Assembly: GCF_018613235.1 (NCBI RefSeq)
Contig: NZ_JAGGQP010000012.1
Coordinates: forward strand, 1 to 64,000
Origin: Bacillus sp. ISL-41
GTDB lineage: Bacteria; Bacillota; Bacilli; Bacillales; Cytobacillaceae
Reading direction: 5' to 3'
Length of the DNA stretch: 64,000 nucleotides
In this document: piece after piece, positions 48,081 to 57,319 of the stretch
How positions within the stretch are numbered: position 1 is the first letter of the stretch
Layout of the letters: the number at the start of each line of letters is the position of its first letter
Notes under the pieces: model-generated
Seen by the model: only the letters and a program-made list of their open reading frames with translations
Databases searched by the model: none
What the model was told of the DNA's origin: nothing
Translations under genes and position numbers: made by a program

Positions 48081-49704
48081 TTATTCTTTCATTTCAAAGA
48101 AGTATGTGGTGTATTGGATGGTTGCTGGTTGTCCGTCTAATCTTTGGAGTCCGGTGATGGTTATTTTGTATGTGCTGTTTTCATAGGTGTCTACTTCGCC
48201 TGGGCGGAAGATGATTGCCGTGCTGTATCCGAAGTTTTGGTTTTCTACGTTAAAATAATTGTCTTCTTCTGTGACTGTGTTGTGGGACATGTCCAGGTTC
48301 CATTCTTTTTCGTCATTTAACCTGATTAAATGCACTTTTACATCGCTTGGATTTGGTGTTTTAAAATGATATCGATTGAGTTGGACGGACCAGGCGTCTG
48401 TTTTATGTAAGAATTGATATGGAAAATATCCTTTGGCTGGCCAGCTTGTATAATCCCACTCATTGAGCCCTTCTACTCTACTTTTATCGAAAACTTGCAT
48501 TGCAGAGAATATGCCGGACTCGGAAGCAGCCATACCGAAGCCGACTTTCCCCATGTACTGGCTAAGGATCCATCTTCTGTGACCCACACGATCGATGTTC
48601 GACATATCGGAATCGCTCATGTATCCTGCAACGGTGAATGCAAGGGGACTAGATATTTCCATGTTCCTTTTTTTAAAAAACCACATTGGCGATCCTTCAT
48701 AGAATTGAAATAAGTTACTACTAGACGTAGATTGATAGCCTTTATGGAAAAAGTTCTCGTCCATATTCATAGGTTTTTCGGGATGATGTGATAAAAATCC
48801 ATTTGCAGCTGTAACTACTGCCCCATATTGGGAGAGTTCATTCAGGGATGAATCCTCTACGACCGTAGGGAGGCCAGATAAATAACGGACAAAATTGGTC
48901 ATCTTGACACCATCGTTGATGAAATCATCATTTAATTTTCCAGGTGAAAAAGGAGACTTCACGATCGGATTTATTTCATATGGATGACCTTCATATGTAG
49001 GTTTATACTGTTGCCATTTTTGATTAATCTCATCCTGGTCATGAAAATAATCGTTGATTTCAACAGCAGGTTTCGGCAAGGATTGCGGCAATCTAAAGCG
49101 TTCGTCTAGAGTCCTGGCCAGAAACGCAGCAAATTGGACCCTGTTTAATGGTTGTTCGGGTGAAAATGTATTTTCAGTCGTCCCAGCTGTTACCCCATTT
49201 GCGACAAGTTTCTGGATGTACCGGTACGCCCATTGGTCTTGCTCTACATCGGAATAATCAATTGCCGTTGTACCGGTGAGATCAAAAGTCCTGACCAGAA
49301 TTGATGCCATCTCGTCCCTGGTTACAGGGGCATTAGGATAAAAATAACCCTCCGGACGGACGATATCATAGAACACACCCTCATCCAGCAAAGTCGTGAT
49401 TATCGAATAATATTTGCTTCCCGCCTTAATATCTTGCAATCTTGGATCAGGTCGTTCCTTGACTGGAAAATCCATGGCTCGATCAATCATTATTGCCACC
49501 TGGATTCTGGTCAAAGAATCTGCTGGCCTGAATGTCCCATCATGATAGCCAGCTATAATCTCTTCTGATATTAGAAAATCAATTTCCCCTTTCGCCCAGT
49601 AATCGGAAGGAAGGTCTTTAAACCATTGACTTGCTTCCCCTTTCACCCCAAACGAAAAAAACAGCAAAATAATAGATAGATAGATAAATCAAGATTCTTC
49701 TCAT
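48081..49704 (-). CDS. SLH protein with CAP/SCP domain, frameshifted at a TATC tract
   Basis: Three SLH motifs (FKDLPSDYWAKGEIDFL, ITRIQ-like blocks) are followed by a CAP domain of about 300 residues with HHPEK, NLFQF and VGHRRWILSQYMGKVGFGMA. The SLH frame is open from 49667 but has no good start. The ATG at 49704, with AAGGGTG in front, is out of frame by one. Removing one TATC unit at 49672-49686 would join it to the SLH frame and create a clean signal peptide (MRRILIYLSIILLFFSFGVK). As sequenced the gene should be off. Confidence 0.8.
49672..49686. repeat. Tetranucleotide repeat (GATA/TATC), 3.75 copies
   Basis: Fifteen bases of period four lie in the signal-peptide region of the SLH-CAP gene. 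One unit fewer or two more would restore the reading frame, so the tract could act as a slippage switch. Confidence 0.75.
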
Positions 49705-49816
49705 ACACCCACACCCTTATGTGTTTTTCATGTTACGGTCTAACAAACTATCATTATGTAAATTATACCAATAAAGTATTTCTTTGTACCTATGAATTTC
49801 TCGAAATAAGCAAGGG

Positions 49817-49898
49817 TAAGCAAGGGGACGGTTCTCCTGCTCATTTTTTTGGTGTCCGATCAGTCAGAAGTAAGCACAAGAACCGTCCCTCTGCTTCC
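49817..49898. repeat. REP-like inverted pair, simple type
   Basis: The pair surrounds TTTTTTTGGTGTCCGATC. It lies between the divergent SLH-CAP gene and the helix-turn-helix gene. Confidence 0.9.
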
Positions 49899-50102
49899 TC
49901 ACAATGTTCGCTCGCTTGTATGGCTCTAACTTTCCCAATGAATACTTTTGCACAAATGTTCTATAAATGTTTATAAAAGGGAATAGGCAGAATATAAGAG
50001 CCGAATGCTCTATTGGGAAACGAGTACATAGAATAAAAGGTTTAATGCTTATATTGGAGATTAACAGAAAGAATGTAACCATGAGAGGGGGCTAACTAAA
50101 AA

Positions 50103-50606
50103 GTGGAAAAAGCTAAAGAATCTAAAAAATACGGGGAATTTCTAAAACATCATAGGTTAACCAGTGGGTATGCAACCCAGAAAGTTTTAGCAGAAAAAGC
50201 AGGACTCTCCACAGCAACTATCTCCAAAATTGAATCTAACTATCAATGTCCTGAACCAAGAACCATCCAGCTTCTTTCAGAACACTTACATTCAACTAAT
50301 TTCGAAGAATTAATGAAAGCCTTCGATTATCCTTCTACATTAAGTGATAGTGGTTTAAGAGTTGATTACCCGTTATTCAGAAGAATCGATACATATATCA
50401 GTTATCGGGATCAGATAAGACAATTAGAGAATAATATTTGTATCTATCAAGAATTAATTTCCCAACAACCCGATTGCATATTTAAAGAAAGCCTAATGAA
50501 AAATCTAAATCAAACAATTAGTGACCTTGAAATTTACAAACAAAAGATTTCAGGTATTGAAAAAGAGTTAAGAAATGCAGGCGTTCAATTTACTCCTCCA
50601 AGATGA
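50103..50606 (+). CDS. XRE-type helix-turn-helix protein
   Basis: The 167-residue protein has an XRE domain at about 10-70 (GEFLKHHRLTSGYATQKVLA, AEKAGLSTATISKIESNYQC) followed by a helical C-terminal region with coiled-coil character (IRQLENNICIYQELISQQ). It is probably a DNA-binding regulator. The likely start is a GTG at 50103, with AGAGGGGG about 13 bases before. The neighbouring remnant encodes a PIN-domain protein in the opposite direction. Confidence 0.82.
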   Translation: MEKAKESKKYGEFLKHHRLTSGYATQKVLAEKAGLSTATISKIESNYQCPEPRTIQLLSEHLHSTNFEELMKAFDYPSTLSDSGLRVDYPLFRRIDTYISYRDQIRQLENNICIYQELISQQPDCIFKESLMKNLNQTISDLEIYKQKISGIEKELRNAGVQFTPPR

Positions 50607-50620
50607 TTGGAAATCAGGAA

Positions 50621-50703
50621 AAAGCAGGGGGACGGTTCTCCTGCTCACATTTTTGGTGTCCGGCCAGAGAGGAGTTAGCACAAGAACCGTCCCTGTGCTC
50701 AAC
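50621..50703. repeat. REP-like inverted pair, simple type
   Basis: The pair lies 15 bases after the stop of the XRE-type gene. Its right end is fused to the broken end of a PIN-domain gene remnant. Confidence 0.9.
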
Positions 50704-51035
50704 TAGCAATCCAGCGCCTTTATCATTTGAGATAAATAATAGTTTTTGCACTTGGTTTTGTGCTTTTATGTATGATTCTATGATCTCTTCATCTGGGGTG
50801 CTTCTTAAGCCAAATTGTCTAATCTCATCTGATTTTGCCCCCTCAATTATCTTTAATGTTCCTTGCCGCTGGTATTCTTCAATTATATCGAATGATAGTT
50901 GAGCTCTTTTCCTGGTTATTGGGTCTGAATTCCTTTTTAAAACCGTCTAATTCCTGAAAAACTATTTTGCTAAGATTAATTGTGCTGTTTTTGTTATTTA
51001 ACAAAGATACACCATATTTGTTTTATTAGCAGAGG
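50704..51035 (-). pseudogene. PIN-domain protein remnant
   Basis: Minus-strand translation gives LSKIVFQELDGFKK, then after a frameshift near 50935 RKRAQLSFDIIEEYQ, GAKSDEIRQFGLRSTPDEEIIES and LLFISNDKGAGLLV. These are the ELD-LK, D-x-II and ND-K blocks of PIN-domain ribonucleases. Both ends are lost, exactly where REP-like elements begin, and one frameshift is present. It is a broken gene. Confidence 0.7.
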
Positions 51036-51184
51036 TAGCAGAGGGACGGTTCTAGTGATTGTTTCTTGTCGAGCCGAGACAGAGACTCCTTTCAACACAT
51101 TCAAAAGAGGCTGAAACAAAGTATTTAAACCTGTTTCAACCTCTTTTGTATATTTCAAGCAGTGGAACCGTCCCTCTGCTCACA
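51036..51184. repeat. REP-like pair enclosing a GAGGTTG-class terminator hairpin
   Basis: The outer units enclose AAAAGAGGCTGAAAC / GTTTCAACCTCTTTT. The right unit supplies the TGA stop codon of the next gene. Confidence 0.92.
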
Positions 51185-51785
51185 TTATTTCCTGAACAAG
51201 TGTATCAATATCTTGAACATTAGATATCCCTCCTTCAAAAACATTTGCCCAAAGATCAATCTTCTTTTCATCATCAAAATGGATGATGTAATTACCGTTA
51301 AAAGACTCTCGATACGGAGAATTTGAATCTTGGGATATGGAATAGGAAATCTCAACCCCTGTTATATCTGTGCTCCAGAAATACTCTTCGTTTTTAAAAC
51401 TCCAAAATGTATCAAAGGTAATTTTCTCTTCAGTAATCACAATGGCATTGGTGATTCCTAAATATAAAAATGGCAAGGAAATCAGTATAGGAAGTATTGC
51501 TAATTCTAGTACCAATCTCGAATTCACCTTAAATTCCTGAAAGGATTTTTTCTTAATTCCTTTTTTGATAAAAAAATAGAACCCCCATGTAATGAGTCCA
51601 TAAACGAGAGCACAAAAGAAAAAAACATAATAGGCACTAATAGGAATGAAGAAAAATATTGCATCTTCAGTATGGTATATCAGCTTGGTAATAAAATAGA
51701 AAAGAAAAAACCACACGGCTGAAAAAAGACCAAATGATAGAAAGAACATCCACCATTTTTTCTTTTCGGACTTATCTTTTTCCAC
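51180..51785 (-). CDS. Membrane protein of unknown function
   Basis: The protein is about 201 residues from the GTG at 51785, which has GAGGGGA six bases before it; an ATG at 51800 has no such site. It has three to four spans (WMFFLSFGLFSAVWFFLFYF; FIPISAYYVFFFCALVYGLI; LVLELAILPILISLPFLYLGI) and a soluble C-terminal part of about 80 residues. The TGA stop lies inside the REP-like unit at 51158-51184. I do not recognise the family. Confidence 0.65.
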   Translation of the reverse strand: MEKDKSEKKKWWMFFLSFGLFSAVWFFLFYFITKLIYHTEDAIFFFIPISAYYVFFFCALVYGLITWGFYFFIKKGIKKKSFQEFKVNSRLVLELAILPILISLPFLYLGITNAIVITEEKITFDTFWSFKNEEYFWSTDITGVEISYSISQDSNSPYRESFNGNYIIHFDDEKKIDLWANVFEGGISNVQDIDTLVQEIM

Positions 51786-52474
51786 TATATCTCCCCTCAT
51801 TCTTTAAAAACTTTAAACTCTGTCATGCCTTTATACTTTGAATAACATATTTTTTAATAAAAAATGTCGGCACCTTTTATTTCTTTATCACAATTGAACA
51901 TTTCGGTTCTCATAAAAAATTTAATCACCTCGAATCCATTGAAGTCCTATAATTTTATACGATTAACTTACATAAAAGTTCCTGTAAAATGCCCTTTAGT
52001 GGGGTAGCCTAATGGAGTTTTACGGCATCAACAAAAAAATCCTGTTTAAAAATACAGGATTTTAATCAAACTTTATTACAAATTATTAATCATTTTTATA
52101 AAGTATCAAATTTTATTTTAAAACTACAACTGTGTCTTTTTTAGTTATCTTATTAAATATTATATTTTAGATCTAACCTGACCTTGAATTGCTGGTAAGC
52201 ATAGATAAATAGATCAAGTGCCCAACTAATTTAGTATCCGGTCCATAATAGGTGCCTGAGAAAAAGAAAGAGCTTTATTTTTTGGAAGCTATTCTTTCTT
52301 TGCTGTTGTACCTACCTTAATGAATAGCGTAAATCGCAATACGAAATCTGCTCATACTAGCCCCCTTATCAGTATGAGAAAAGCATATCTTTTATGAGAT
52401 ATACGCGAAGGGGAGGAAAAATTATATTATACGAATAGTTAAAGGAGAATTATGTAAGTAGATATGCAACAAGC
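51786..52474. other. Gene-free stretch with one hairpin
   Basis: I see no coding region in about 690 bases. It holds a bidirectional hairpin AAAAAATCCTG / CAGGATTTT at 52033-52064 that is not close to any intact gene. The stretch is very AT-rich and may be decayed. Confidence 0.5.
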
Positions 52475-52507
52475 AAAAAAACCTCTGAACGATAATACGC
52501 CAGAGAT
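52475..52507 (-). terminator. Terminator after the 161-residue membrane protein
   Basis: On the minus strand CTCTG / CAGAG with a 16-base loop is followed by GTTTTTTTGC. It is 15 bases past the stop codon. Confidence 0.7.
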
Positions 52508-52521
52508 TTATTTTCTTACTA

Positions 52522-53007
52522 CTACCAGTAATAAAGTATCATTAAGAATGAGTATACAGTGCGAACCATTAACACGACACCATTAGCACCAACAAAGACC
52601 ATAGCAGGTATTCTTCCGTACTTATAAATTTTGTCTAAAGCACTTTCACTTAAAACCTTGATAGAAGACAACCATCCTGCAATCATCGCACCAAAAACCA
52701 TTAGCAAAATGGGAACCATCAGGATTGAGACACCAAAAATGAAGAACTTCCATACATAGTTGTAGTCCATCACCCCAAATATCAAATCCCAAGTTGAAAA
52801 GAAAAAGATTCCTTTAATCATCATCAGTATGATATTCTGCGGTTCAGCTACGCCCAACTGCATCATTAACCAGTAAAAAGAACTTTCAACTAATGCGATG
52901 GCACCAAAAATTAGAGCTACTACAAAGAGGTCTTTTATTGCCTTTCCCATTCCTCTATTATCACCGAAGAAGAAGGCGATTATCATTAAGAATACTAAAA
53001 ATGCCAT
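52522..53007 (-). CDS. Membrane protein of unknown function
   Basis: The 161-residue protein has five likely spans (MAFLVFLMIIAFFFG; LFVVALIFGAIALVESSFYW; IILMMIKGIFFFSTWDLIFG; FFIFGVSILMVPILLMVFGA; VFVGANGVVLMVRTVYSFLM). I do not recognise a family. It has no strong ribosome binding site. Its ATG overlaps the end of a 35-codon ORF that does, so it is probably translated by coupling. Confidence 0.65.
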   Translation of the reverse strand: MAFLVFLMIIAFFFGDNRGMGKAIKDLFVVALIFGAIALVESSFYWLMMQLGVAEPQNIILMMIKGIFFFSTWDLIFGVMDYNYVWKFFIFGVSILMVPILLMVFGAMIAGWLSSIKVLSESALDKIYKYGRIPAMVFVGANGVVLMVRTVYSFLMILYYW

Positions 53008-53102
53008 ATTGTTCGTCCTACATTTTCTTGCGTTTCCATCGGACTAATCAAAATGCTGCCCAGAATAGCGATACTTGTAATAATGGAAATAAATCTTTTC
53101 AT
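52995..53102 (-). CDS. Small ORF (35 residues), translationally coupled to the next gene
   Basis: It starts at an ATG after AGAGGGGATAATT and encodes a short peptide with a basic start and one hydrophobic segment (MKRFISIITSIAILGSILIS). It overlaps the next gene by 13 bases. It may be a small membrane or secreted peptide or only a leader for coupling. Confidence 0.5.
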   Translation of the reverse strand: MKRFISIITSIAILGSILISPMETQENVGRTIWHF

Positions 53103-53152
53103 AATTATCCCCTCTAACTTTCTTCCTAAAAACTATTTTAGTTTGCAAGTTT

Positions 53153-54508
53153 CTATTTCTTCAATTCGGCATAAGACGTGATAGGGAAAATCCCTTCGAT
53201 AGGATCATTCGCCGTTTCATACGGAACCCTATTGCTAGTCAGAGGTTGATAATGCTGCACATCAACATCCCGCTTATACCATTTATTCAATACTACTCCC
53301 TTTGGCAGTTTTACACCTGATGTAAAACGGATATATTCTGTCCCTCTTACTCTTGGTAGATTATAACCACTTTCATGTAGTGCATTATGCATCATTGAAA
53401 CATCTGTCACAAAAAAACTCTCGGAGATAATCTGGTTGTTTTTAGTGTCCTGGACCAACTTGTTGACTAATTGAGCGGATTCATCAACCGAATAAAACAC
53501 TCCATTGTACTCATAACCGCGGAAATAGTAACGAACTTCTTTTTTCCATGCATCCCCGATTGTTTTGTAGTTACGGTTGTTGTAGGTTGCCATAAACCCC
53601 TTTGCAACATTGAGATAATATTTAGTATACGACTGAGTTTTATCTACATAGGGCGAACCAATATGCATCATCCAGTCATGACTCTCTGCTAAAGTAGGGA
53701 ACAATTCATGCTTAACCGGATAGTTGCTTAATCGTTTTAAATCTGCATCTTTATCTACCCATTTTTCTAATTCTTCTCTAGTGTATTCATGAATCGGCTT
53801 TGCACCTTTGTATTGATTTACAAGTTGAGACGTATCAAAGTTCTTCCCTTTCGCATTAAGAAAACGACTTAACATAACGGCTGCCTCAGCTCTGGTGGCA
53901 CGCCCAGAAGGATCATATGAACCGTCTGCACGACCGCGAACAATACCAGAACTATCCACTAAGGCAATTAACGGCATGTCGCGTTTAATCAACTTGTGTT
54001 TATCCGTGAATGAAACTTTTATGTAGTCCAGGTTTTTAAGTCCAGTTAATGCAGAATTCCAGCTTTCGTTTTCACTGGCTAAACCTCTTGCAATCATCTT
54101 GGACATTTCCAGACGGGTGATCACTTCATTCGGGTTATATCCTGATGGATAGTCCGTCGGAATAATCACTCCCTTATCTTCTAACCCGTTCACAAACGGA
54201 GCAGCCCAATGGCCCTTCATGTTAGAGAAAGCTAGATTGTTAGATTGCACTTCCATCACACCAGCCAGGATTTTGCTGAACTGAGCTCTAGTAACCGTTT
54301 CCTGTGGCCTAAACGTTCCATCAGCATAACCACCAATTGCCCCTGTGCTTACTAGACTCTCGATTTCATGTTGAGCCCAATGGCCTTTGAGATCTGAAAA
54401 TGAAACGACTGTATTTGCAGCTGCCACTGTTGAATTTCCAATTGCATAGGCTGGTGTCATCCCGCTTACCGATAAAAGCAACGCAAAAATGAGTAACGCT
54501 CTTTTCAA
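53153..54508 (-). CDS. SLH protein with C-terminal domain of unknown function
   Basis: I place the start at the TTG at 54508, because AAGGGGAG is eight bases before it and the product then begins with a clean signal peptide (MKRALLIFALLLSVSGM, cut near AYAIG). The longer frame to 54544 has no such site. Three SLH motifs cover about 35-220 (FSDLKGHWAQHEIESL, VTRAQFSKIL, ITRLEMSKMI, ATRAEAAVML). The last 220 residues, rich in Tyr and Asn, have no family I recognise. No REP-like unit is at its 3' end. Confidence 0.82.
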   Translation of the reverse strand: MKRALLIFALLLSVSGMTPAYAIGNSTVAAANTVVSFSDLKGHWAQHEIESLVSTGAIGGYADGTFRPQETVTRAQFSKILAGVMEVQSNNLAFSNMKGHWAAPFVNGLEDKGVIIPTDYPSGYNPNEVITRLEMSKMIARGLASENESWNSALTGLKNLDYIKVSFTDKHKLIKRDMPLIALVDSSGIVRGRADGSYDPSGRATRAEAAVMLSRFLNAKGKNFDTSQLVNQYKGAKPIHEYTREELEKWVDKDADLKRLSNYPVKHELFPTLAESHDWMMHIGSPYVDKTQSYTKYYLNVAKGFMATYNNRNYKTIGDAWKKEVRYYFRGYEYNGVFYSVDESAQLVNKLVQDTKNNQIISESFFVTDVSMMHNALHESGYNLPRVRGTEYIRFTSGVKLPKGVVLNKWYKRDVDVQHYQPLTSNRVPYETANDPIEGIFPITSYAELKK

Positions 54509-54627
54509 GTTATTCACTCCCCTTATGAATTTTTTATTTTCCAATAGGACTTATGGCTTATATTCTAGCATATGATTAATACCCTACATACCTCTAATTT
54601 CATATATGACCAATTTTACCCATAGAG

Positions 54628-54770
54628 GGAGCAGGAGAGAAATTCTCGTGATTTTTTGTAGATTAAGGATGAAGCCCTTTTTTACACATGCTAAAAAGGT
54701 TGAAACACAGGTTTTTCCCTGTTTCAACCTCTTTACACATTATTCAAGCACAAGAACCGTCCCTCTGCTC
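54628..54770. repeat. REP-like pair enclosing a terminator hairpin, one unit decayed
   Basis: The left unit is decayed (GAGAAATTCTCG in place of the core), the hairpin is AAAAGGTTGAAACAGG-like / CCTGTTTCAACCTCTTT, and the right unit is intact. Its last base is part of the TAG stop codon of the DUF2628 gene. Confidence 0.85.
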
Positions 54771-55249
54771 TACCAATTAAAAATCGCTACAAAAATCATA
54801 CCCATGAAACCACCTAAAACTGCAATACCAAAGGCGCCAAGCCACGTTGTACCTCCTGTGGCTGATAACTTTTCAAGAGCGTTATTATCAGATCCAACTT
54901 TGCTTACCTCTCTTTTAACCTTGTTAAAGTAAAGCCTGTTACCAAGAAACCCCATTAGCACAAACACGCCTACATCTAATACAGTAAACTCATTGACAAC
55001 CCCTAGAAGTGAAGAAACTGTCAATAATACCAAAAGATAAATGATAGCTTCCTTGTACATCTTTCGATAACCCAGCCATGCACCACTAAATAGAGCCGCG
55101 GCCCAGTTCCAGGAGAACTTCTTTCCAGGTTGAGCCGACAAGTCTACACTGCCACCAGTATAGCCCCACTTCTTGAAATAAACGTCTGCTTTCTTACCTA
55201 TAAAAGCCCTTACTTTCTCTGACTCTGTAATTTGATTTTCTAATTCCAT
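54770..55249 (-). CDS. DUF2628 family membrane protein
   Basis: The protein is about 159 residues from the ATG at 55249 (MELENQITE), after GGGGTGG. After a soluble N-terminal part comes KFSWNWAAALFSGAWLGYRKMYKEAI, the typical DUF2628 segment with Trp-rich turn, then three spans. The family's role is unknown. The C-terminal coding end is duplicated as a remnant at 47126-47284. Confidence 0.78.
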   Translation of the reverse strand: MELENQITESEKVRAFIGKKADVYFKKWGYTGGSVDLSAQPGKKFSWNWAAALFSGAWLGYRKMYKEAIIYLLVLLTVSSLLGVVNEFTVLDVGVFVLMGFLGNRLYFNKVKREVSKVGSDNNALEKLSATGGTTWLGAFGIAVLGGFMGMIFVAIFNW

Positions 55250-55302
55250 ATAAACCACCCCTAAAGGCAAAATAACTTAAGACAAATTATACCAAAAAAA
55301 TC

Positions 55303-55384
55303 AAGCACGGGGACGGTTCTCCTGCTCACTTTTTTGGTGTCTGGCCAGTGAGAAACAAGCACAAGAACCGTCCCTCTGCTCACC
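55303..55384. repeat. REP-like inverted pair, simple type
   Basis: The pair surrounds TTTTTTGGTGTCTGGCC. It lies between the divergent DUF2628 gene and the acidic surface protein gene. Confidence 0.92.
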
Positions 55385-55477
55385 TTTGCTATATCCCATT
55401 AATATCCACTATCTGTTTTTTCTGAATGGATATATAATTCTTCTGTAATGTATATGAATTGTAGGAGGAAGAAGTAC

Positions 55478-56689
55478 TTGAAGCGTGTTTTATCTTTTAT
55501 TTTGGCTTTTACTTTGACGTTGGGACTGGTGCCATTTGCAGCTTTTGCGGCGGTTGATCCACAGGATCAAGAGTTCCAAAATTTCATCCAGGAAATCGGT
55601 ATGTCTGAGGAGGAGTTCATTGCCTATATGAGTGACTGGCATGATTACTCTTTGGAAGAGTTTGAAACTCTTGAAGAGTTGACAGACTACCTGGGAGCTT
55701 TACTTGATGAAGAAAATCTCCAGGAATTGCTTGCTGATTTTGACATGACTGAGGAAGAATTCAACCAGTTGCTTGAGGAAAATGGAGCAACATTGGAACA
55801 ATTCGTTTTTTACGATGATTTATATTTCAGTGTATCAGAATGGCTGTATACTGAAGAATTGACTCCTATTACTGACGAAAACCTGCAAACGCTTCTTGAA
55901 GATTATGAATTTGTATCGATTGAAGAATTGGAAGCTTTCCTGAATTCCTATGATGATTCAATCGAAAACTATGAATATATCGAAGACCTTGAATTTGCAG
56001 TAGCAGAACACTACTTCATGGAATCCAAGGATGATTTGATCAACACTTTGGATTCTTTTGGTCTATCGCTGGCCGAAGCTAATAACCTTGGCAATCATGT
56101 GATTGCGATCATGGAAAATCCTGACCTCGATCCTGAACAATTTTTCACAGGGTTGGAGGAATACGGTGCAAGATTAATGGATTTCCCTGAGTTTGACAGT
56201 GCAACTGATCTTTCAGCTGAAGACATTGCCGAATTTATAGAAATTTGGGATGGCATGCTTACTCTATTGGATTTGAACGTAGAATACTACTTAATTAAGG
56301 ATGGCGTTGAGTCTTCTGTTTCATTTGCTTCCCTGATGCAAATGGATTCTACTAATGGAGCGGACTTAATGATAAAAATCCTTTCTACTAATGGTGACCT
56401 TTTAGCTGATATGGTTATCACAAAGGAAATGTTCGGTTCTGAATTCATTGAAGAAACCGGAGAAAATCTGGCAGATACAACTGAGGCAGCTGAAGGAGTC
56501 AAAAATGCTGCGGAAGAAATGAAAAAAGCTGAAGAGAAATCCCCTGCGGCCAAAGCACCTGCTAAAACTGTCAAGGGCGGCAAACTTCCAAACACCGCTT
56601 CAGATTACCCGCAAAATACAATGGCTGGATTAGCTATGATTCTTTTAGGAGCTATTGTATTCAGGAAAGTGAAAGCTAAACGTGTTTAA
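55478..56689 (+). CDS. Processed acidic surface protein with LPNTA sorting motif
   Basis: The likely start is a TTG at 55478, nine bases after AGGAGGA, giving a signal peptide MKRVLSFILAFTLTLGLVPF (cut after AFA). An ATG at 55448 lies before that site. The mature protein is about 380 residues, very acidic, with repeated helical units of about 45 residues (MSEEEFIAYMSDWHDYSLEEF and similar). The C terminus has KGGKLPNTAS, a hydrophobic span and RKVKAKRV, so it is a sortase substrate with LPXTA motif. It fits the family known as processed acidic surface protein. The sortase gene follows. Confidence 0.88.
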   Translation: MKRVLSFILAFTLTLGLVPFAAFAAVDPQDQEFQNFIQEIGMSEEEFIAYMSDWHDYSLEEFETLEELTDYLGALLDEENLQELLADFDMTEEEFNQLLEENGATLEQFVFYDDLYFSVSEWLYTEELTPITDENLQTLLEDYEFVSIEELEAFLNSYDDSIENYEYIEDLEFAVAEHYFMESKDDLINTLDSFGLSLAEANNLGNHVIAIMENPDLDPEQFFTGLEEYGARLMDFPEFDSATDLSAEDIAEFIEIWDGMLTLLDLNVEYYLIKDGVESSVSFASLMQMDSTNGADLMIKILSTNGDLLADMVITKEMFGSEFIEETGENLADTTEAAEGVKNAAEEMKKAEEKSPAAKAPAKTVKGGKLPNTASDYPQNTMAGLAMILLGAIVFRKVKAKRV

Positions 56690-57314
56690 ATATATGAAAG
56701 AGAGAAGAACCGGAAAGCTGGTTCTTCTTTCCTTATCCGTTGTCATAATCACATTCGGTTTCTGGTTCAGCGGAACAAACGCTTATAAATTTATGAAGGG
56801 CTATTGGCTTTTTAAAACTAGCGAACCCCAAACAGAGGTCGTCCTTGCCAATAAGACTGCTCAGACGGCAGATAGAAAAACGCAAGAGAATTCTGCCAGC
56901 CTCTATTCCGTAAGGCCTGAAAAAGGAGAAATGATCGGTAACCTGACCATTCCTAAACTCAACGCCAATTTGCCAATCTATCATGGCACAGATGAAGATG
57001 AGCTCGAAAAGGGAGTAGGGCACTTCGCCGGCAGCGTGCTTCCAGGCGAGAAGGACAACTCTGTTCTATCCGGTCACCGTGATACTGTTTTTCGCCAGCT
57101 TGGCAAAGTTGGCAAGGGGGATTTGCTCGTTGTCTCAACAGAAGCAGGAGAATTTACGTACAAGGTCAGAAAAGTCCGCATTGTTGATGCGGATGACAGG
57201 ACAGTAATCGTCCCAAAACCTCGCGCCACCCTGACCGTTACCACCTGTTATCCATTTGATTTCATTGGTGATGCTCCAGAGCGGTATATCCTAGTTGCGG
57301 ATTTAATTGAATAA
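56682..57314 (+). CDS. Class D sortase
   Basis: The 210-residue protein has an N-terminal membrane anchor (LVLLSLSVVIITFGFWFSG) and the sortase domain with the catalytic His in LSGHRDTVF, Cys in TVTTCYPFDF and Arg in ERYILVA. The TTC-YPF context and LPXTA partner point to class D. It overlaps the acidic protein gene by eight bases if the GTG at 56682 is used; an ATG at 56694 is the alternative. It should attach the acidic protein to the wall. Confidence 0.9.
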   Translation: MFKYMKERRTGKLVLLSLSVVIITFGFWFSGTNAYKFMKGYWLFKTSEPQTEVVLANKTAQTADRKTQENSASLYSVRPEKGEMIGNLTIPKLNANLPIYHGTDEDELEKGVGHFAGSVLPGEKDNSVLSGHRDTVFRQLGKVGKGDLLVVSTEAGEFTYKVRKVRIVDADDRTVIVPKPRATLTVTTCYPFDFIGDAPERYILVADLIE

Positions 57315-57319
57315 GCATA

